Part shown: in pieces, positions 59,411-64,000 of the stretch
Numbering within the stretch: position 1 is the stretch's first letter
Layout: the number at the start of each line of letters is the position of its first letter
Assembly: GCA_015064725.1 (NCBI GenBank)
Contig: SVRQ01000001.1
Span: forward strand, 62,001 to 126,000
Source of the DNA: Oscillospiraceae bacterium
Lineage (GTDB): Bacteria; Bacillota; Clostridia; Oscillospirales; CAG-272
Reading direction: 5' to 3'
DNA length: 64,000 nt
The notes under the pieces: generated by a model
Database searches by the model: none
What the model was told of the DNA's origin: nothing
Seen by the model: the letters and a program-made list of their open reading frames with translations, nothing else
Made by a program: the position numbers and the translations under genes

Positions 59411-62400
59411 TTATTTAGTAACGATAGAGTTGTTAAATACGATGTATGTTTCTGTTGCGTAGTCGTAGTAGTATGTGAATTCAGGATATACTACGTCTGC
59501 TTCAGCAACACCGGATGTGATCTGCTGTACCTTGTACTGGTAGAGCTTGGAGTTCTGAACGTCTGCTGTCCAGTAGATATCGTTCATGATATCGTTGAAG
59601 TTTTCGTTAGCTTCTGCATAGAACTTCTTGCACTTTTCAACCATAGCGAATGCAGCGTCGATTTCAGCAGCGGACTTACCAGCAACGAGAGCTGTGTTGT
59701 AAGCTTCTGTGAAGTAGTCAAGAACTGCAGCAGGTGTGTACTCAGCCATCCATTCGTATGTCATCTGGAGCCACTGAGGAACGAGTGCCTTGTAAGAGTT
59801 GTGTGTAGCATATCTCTGCCATACGTACTTGTTCCAGCTGGGGAAGTTAGCCGCAGCCCAGTCACCGTAGAGACCGGATTCGGAGATGTTTCTAGGCAAG
59901 CCACCCTTTTCAGCTCTGAACATTGCGTCAGCCATGTGCTTGGGAAGGTCGTGAGCAACGTCCTGATCTTCTGCTACGTAGAAGTTGTTACCTTCGTAGT
60001 CGAAGTATGTGAACTGGAACTTGAGGTTTGTGATATCAACGTTTGTATTGGAGTTAACAGTAGCGATGATAGATGTAGGTGTTACGTCTGTGATTGTCAT
60101 CTTACCGAAGTAACCGAGGTTTGTGCCTTCAGCGAGCTTGGAGATGTCAATGTTGTAGTTTGTTTCGTTCATTACGGATACTGTGTAATCCTGGTTGTTA
60201 GCAGTATATACCCAGTAGTTGCCGTCGTACTTACCATTTGCGTGGAGGTAGCACCAGCCTGTGCCTGTTACATATACGGAGCCACGAGAGTATTCGTCAG
60301 AAGACTGACCGGACTTGGAAAGACCGAGACGTGTGAATTCCTGTGTACCGTAGATAGGACCGAGATCCTGGAGGATTGCGTTGTTTGTAAGGTCGATGAG
60401 GTAGAAGTGACCTGCGGGAATTGTTACGTTAGCTGTGCCTGTAGCAGAGTGAACGTAGTTAGCGCCGTGATTCCATGTGGAGTAGTAGTATCTAAGTGTA
60501 CCAACCTTAGCGCCTGTTGTGATGTTAAGAGCCTGGTAAGAAGATTCTACGTAGTAGATATCGTCGCCTGTCTTAACGTATGCTGTTGTGATAGAAGAAG
60601 CAGGGAGGTAAACAACTGCCTTTGTTGTATCAACAACAACTTCTGTGGGATCCTGAGGCTGAGAAGGTGTAGGATCGGAGTTCTTGCCGGCTGTAGCGTA
60701 TGCACCGAATACAACGAGGTATGTTACATAGCCCTTAGCAGGATCGAGGTAGTAGTCATAAGCTGCAACTGCGAGTTCGCTGCCGGAAGCCTTGAGAGCG
60801 CCGAATGTTGTTTCTGTGTATGTGTATGTGAGTTTGTCGAGAGCACCAACCTGAAGTTCAGAAGGTGTAGCGATTACGATTACTGTATCGTCCTTAACGT
60901 TGATTGTTTCAGCACCCTTAACTTCGAGTCTGTACCAACCGGGAACGTACTTGTAACCAGCGTCTTTAGCGTGTGCCTTGTATTCTGTGTTAGAGGGAAG
61001 TGCGGACTTGATGTAAGATTTTGTGAGTTCGGGGATGTTGCCTGCGAGAGCGTCTGTTGTTACGTCTGTTGTTGCAACAGCTTCTGCTTCGAGTGTTTCA
61101 ACTACGAGTGTGCCGTCAGCCTTTGTCTGATATACAAGACCCTTGTAGTCAAGGATTGTGTAAACAGTGTTGTTAGCGTCAACGTAGTATCTTGTGTATG
61201 TGCAGCCTGCGTTGAGGTTGCCGATGTAACCGTTAGCGTCTGTGTAGAAGAGGCCGTAACCCATTGTTGTGTCAAGAGCGCCTGTTGTTGCATCGTAGTA
61301 CTTGTGTGTCTGGTATGCAGCGATCTGAGCGTATGTGGGGTTAGTGATTACGTCATATGTGCTTGTTACAGGGTTTACTGTTGTGGAGTAAACTGTGAAA
61401 GGAACGAGAACCTTTGTTGCGCCTGTAGCGAATGTGTTGCCATCATATACAACCTGGAGTGTGTAAGACTTTGTGAAGTCAACAGCGAGCTTGGAAACCT
61501 GGCTGTACTTAACCTGGTTGATACCGGAGGGAACTTTTACGTAAGCGTACTTTGTAGCAACGAGGTTGTTGTTAGCATCGTACTGAGGATATGCTTCAAC
61601 TACCCACTTGTAGTTTGTAGCTGTGTAAGCATTGTAGTAGTTTGTAACTTCGGGAACGAGAACTGTAGGAGCCAAAGCAGCTGTCTGTGTTGTATATGTA
61701 AGGCCTGCTGCTGTGTATGTGTAAGGAGCATCGAAGATGCGGTTTGTGATGTCACCGCTGATTTCAGCAGCTGTCCATGTATTTGTCCAGTTACCAGCAA
61801 CGATGTAGTTGTTTGTATCGTTCTTAACTTCAACGTAGAGAACGTTTGTAGGAGCTGCAACGTAGTTTACGCCGTAGATAACAGCTTCGTTACCTGCAAG
61901 AACCTTGTGGTAGAAGATCTTGTTGATGAGTGCGAGTGTAGCGTCGTCGTATGCACCGGAGAGGGATGCGATTACGTCAACTGTTGTTGTGCCCTTGTCA
62001 CCAGCGAGTGTAACCTTGAACTGGTTAGCGTTTGCACCAGCCTGAACCTTTGTTACGAAACCTTCTGTTTCTGTAGCGGAGTCAAGGAGGTCATAACCGG
62101 ACATTGTGAGAACGTTAGCATATTCGTCAACAGCAACTGTAACTGTTCTCTGGAGGAGCCATGTAGGCTTGTTAGCTTCTGTTGCGGGGAAGTGGTCAGC
62201 TGTCTGGCCGTTGGAGTACTGAGACTTGTAACCGTTGATGAGGTATGTGTACCAAGAAGCAGCACCGCAGTTTGTATCAACTGTAACCTTGTTTGTGGAT
62301 TCGCCAACTGCATACTGGAATGTCTTGTTAATAGCAATGGAAGCACCATTAGCGTTTTCAAGAGCGCTGTATGCAGGGATCGTAACTACTGTTGCTGTAC

Positions 62401-64000
62401 CGTCAGCAGCTGTGATTGTCATCTTGTAGTAGTTAGTAACAGCACCGCCGAGTGTTTCAACGTTTGTTACCATACCTGTAACTGTCTTGATAGTGTCGCC
62501 TGTTTCACCGTCGAGAAGAGCAACCTGCTTGTAGTAAGGAAGGTTTTCAACAGGGTTCATAAGGAGCATTGTAAGACCGTTGTTTGCAGCCTTGAGTGTG
62601 GAGTAACCAGCAGCAGAAGAAGCGATTACTTTTTCGTCAACGTATGTTTCGCCCTGACGAAGAGGTGTCTTGTTGAAGAGGAAGTTGGAAGCATCTGCAT
62701 TAACAGATGTAGCAGCGAGGTTGAGACCTACTTTAGAGTAGTCAGGAACTTCATTGCCGTTTGCATCAAGCTTTGTAGCAACTGTCTTGAATTTAACAGA
62801 ATCTCTGTTCTGTGTAAGGATATCGTAGTCACCGTCGCCGTCTGTATCAGCGAATGTGAACTTCATCTGACCTTCAGCGATGTTGAGGATGTCTTCGTAG
62901 ATGGAAGCGATAGCGCCCTTAGCGATTTCCTTGCCGTCTACGTCGTAAACGTAGATTACGTTATCTGTAGCGGAAGCTTCGATACCTGCGGAAACCATTG
63001 TCTTGCCTGTTGTTGTATCAACTGTAGCGAGAACGTAGTCTGTGCCGAGGAAGCTGATCTTGTAAACTGTCTGCTTTGTTGTTGTGCCGGGAACAGTTCT
63101 GGATTCTGTGGATTTTGTGATAGCGAGTACTTCATCGTAGTATGCGGGAAGTACAGGTGTCTTGTTGAGTTTCTGGCCTGCAGCAGCAGGGTTGTGAGCG
63201 AGTTCGTTGTAGAGGTGGTTGTACTTGTAACCGCCGTTGGAACCAGCCCAGCCGTATCTGTAAACGAGGAAGGAGTCAACGATTATTGTGTTGTTGAGCT
63301 CGATGGATGTGAGGTTTGTAGCGTTGTAAGGAAGAACGCCGTTTACGGATTCTGCATAAGCGTTGCCGTTGTAGGAGATCTTAACCATTGTACCAACTGT
63401 GAAGTCTCTTACGGAAACGTATGTGTTTGTGGAGTTAGCTGTACCAACGTTGTCTGTCTTTCTTTCGTTAGCGTCAACGATCTCTGCCTTAGCCTGAGAT
63501 TTGTTGAGTGTAAGTGTAACGAATGTGTTAGCAGCAACCTGAACTTCGATAACGAGTTCGTTAACTTCGTCAGTGTTAGCGCCGTTTACTTTAGAAACTA
63601 CACCGTAGTATGTACGGTTGATCTTAGCGTTGAGCTTGTTGAGCTTTTCAGCGATTGTACCTGCAACGCCGTTTGCACCCTTGTCAAATTCAGAGGATGT
63701 CTTAGCTTTGGAAGCAGCGTTCCAGATGAGGTAAGCAGCTTCGCCGTATGTAAGAGCAGCACCGTCTGCGAAGGATGTGCAGTTTGCTTTGTAAACGTCA
63801 TCGATAACGTTTACGTCTTCCTGCTGTGCCCACCACATATATGCAGCGTATTCAGTTGTATCAAATGTATCTTTGAATTCCTGAACGTTCTTGAGGTATG
63901 TGGAAGAAAGGCTACCCTTGTCGCCGAATCTGGAGAGGAGGCGGATTACGATAACCGCGCCCTGGCCGAGCTTAAGAGCATCGTCAGGTCCGAACTGGTA
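59411..64000 (-). CDS. giant SLH-domain surface protein, N-terminus outside window
   Basis: At least 1529 aa in the window, and the frame remains open to base 64000, so the ATG at 63838 is internal. The visible start FGPDDALKLGQGAVIVIRLL and then FADGAALTYGEAAYLIWNAA are SLH domains, which bind secondary cell-wall polymer. Next comes about 1000 residues of beta-rich sequence with many short similar units, and a last region of about 350 residues (AVVYLPASS; AGHFYLIDL; GYFGKMTITDVTPTSI; FQFTYFDYEGN; FTYYYDYATETYIVF) related to the two duplicated lipoproteins. Asn and Tyr use nearly only C-ending codons, as in very highly expressed genes. It is probably an S-layer or major surface protein. Confidence 0.85.
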   Translation of the reverse strand, partial: YQFGPDDALKLGQGAVIVIRLLSRFGDKGSLSSTYLKNVQEFKDTFDTTEYAAYMWWAQQEDVNVIDDVYKANCTSFADGAALTYGEAAYLIWNAASKAKTSSEFDKGANGVAGTIAEKLNKLNAKINRTYYGVVSKVNGANTDEVNELVIEVQVAANTFVTLTLNKSQAKAEIVDANERKTDNVGTANSTNTYVSVRDFTVGTMVKISYNGNAYAESVNGVLPYNATNLTSIELNNTIIVDSFLVYRYGWAGSNGGYKYNHLYNELAHNPAAAGQKLNKTPVLPAYYDEVLAITKSTESRTVPGTTTKQTVYKISFLGTDYVLATVDTTTGKTMVSAGIEASATDNVIYVYDVDGKEIAKGAIASIYEDILNIAEGQMKFTFADTDGDGDYDILTQNRDSVKFKTVATKLDANGNEVPDYSKVGLNLAATSVNADASNFLFNKTPLRQGETYVDEKVIASSAAGYSTLKAANNGLTMLLMNPVENLPYYKQVALLDGETGDTIKTVTGMVTNVETLGGAVTNYYKMTITAADGTATVVTIPAYSALENANGASIAINKTFQYAVGESTNKVTVDTNCGAASWYTYLINGYKSQYSNGQTADHFPATEANKPTWLLQRTVTVAVDEYANVLTMSGYDLLDSATETEGFVTKVQAGANANQFKVTLAGDKGTTTVDVIASLSGAYDDATLALINKIFYHKVLAGNEAVIYGVNYVAAPTNVLYVEVKNDTNNYIVAGNWTNTWTAAEISGDITNRIFDAPYTYTAAGLTYTTQTAALAPTVLVPEVTNYYNAYTATNYKWVVEAYPQYDANNNLVATKYAYVKVPSGINQVKYSQVSKLAVDFTKSYTLQVVYDGNTFATGATKVLVPFTVYSTTVNPVTSTYDVITNPTYAQIAAYQTHKYYDATTGALDTTMGYGLFYTDANGYIGNLNAGCTYTRYYVDANNTVYTILDYKGLVYQTKADGTLVVETLEAEAVATTDVTTDALAGNIPELTKSYIKSALPSNTEYKAHAKDAGYKYVPGWYRLEVKGAETINVKDDTVIVIATPSELQVGALDKLTYTYTETTFGALKASGSELAVAAYDYYLDPAKGYVTYLVVFGAYATAGKNSDPTPSQPQDPTEVVVDTTKAVVYLPASSITTAYVKTGDDIYYVESSYQALNITTGAKVGTLRYYYSTWNHGANYVHSATGTANVTIPAGHFYLIDLTNNAILQDLGPIYGTQEFTRLGLSKSGQSSDEYSRGSVYVTGTGWCYLHANGKYDGNYWVYTANNQDYTVSVMNETNYNIDISKLAEGTNLGYFGKMTITDVTPTSIIATVNSNTNVDITNLKFQFTYFDYEGNNFYVAEDQDVAHDLPKHMADAMFRAEKGGLPRNISESGLYGDWAAANFPSWNKYVWQRYATHNSYKALVPQWLQMTYEWMAEYTPAAVLDYFTEAYNTALVAGKSAAEIDAAFAMVEKCKKFYAEANENFNDIMNDIYWTADVQNSKLYQYKVQQITSGVAEADVVYPEFTYYYDYATETYIVFNNSIVTK

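Overview
The window looks like a chromosomal segment of a Gram-positive clostridial bacterium (Bacillota, class Clostridia), probably uncultured and possibly gut-associated. Supporting signs are RemA, a hisZ-dependent histidine operon, T-box and tetrahydrofolate riboswitch leaders, a PrkC/PP2C pair beside rsgA, many lipoproteins with Gram-positive style lipoboxes, an SLH-domain surface protein, and TTGACA-17-TATAAT promoters. I see no rRNA, tRNA, CRISPR array, transposase or phage gene.

Layout. 1-0.9 kb: the end of a GDSL esterase. 1.0-4.1 kb (minus): an ATPase/permease/lipoprotein ABC importer of the TrpXYZ type behind a T-box leader whose likely specifier is UAC (Tyr). 4.2-13.7 kb (minus): rlmA and the histidine operon hisZ-G-D-C-B-H-A-F-IE plus a truncated, degenerate hisK-like gene; dispersed repeats interrupt the operon between hisB and hisH and between hisF and hisIE. 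13.8-16.6 kb (plus): a THF riboswitch controlling folT-folC, then a frameshifted uracil-DNA-glycosylase-like gene. 16.7-24.7 kb (minus): AraC regulator, lipoprotein, polA, a small AT-rich membrane gene, pfkA, a Cys-rich protein and an EEP-family hydrolase. 24.7-28.4 kb (minus): five consecutive lipoprotein genes separated by near-identical hairpins and start regions, a cassette-like array. 28.6-34.6 kb: ogg with a coupled zinc-ribbon gene, a leucine-rich-repeat lipoprotein, a HepT/MntA-type toxin-antitoxin pair whose antitoxin carries an HTH, htrA and a GNAT acetyltransferase.

34.7-48.1 kb (plus) is a conserved housekeeping block: yicC-remA-gmk-rpoZ-priA-def-fmt-rsmB-rlmN-PP2C-protein kinase-rsgA, interrupted by two roughly 550-bp copies of a modular, hairpin-rich noncoding repeat related to the one in the his operon. 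48.2-49.8 kb (minus): mgtE with a leader holding a 28-codon upstream ORF.

49.9-64 kb is a surface region: a cytoplasmic esterase, a two-LamG lipoprotein, a LamG-esterase lipoprotein, two duplicated lipoproteins of an unrecognised family, a membrane protein, a sugar transferase, a small membrane peptide, and a giant SLH-domain protein running off the window end. The C-terminal region of the giant protein is recognisably related to the two duplicated lipoproteins, which I consider the strongest candidate for an undescribed surface system. Five genes from the esterase through the duplicated lipoproteins have nearly the same promoter (TTGACA-17-TAAAAT or TAGAAT), and most have their own terminator, so they are probably expressed as single, strong units.
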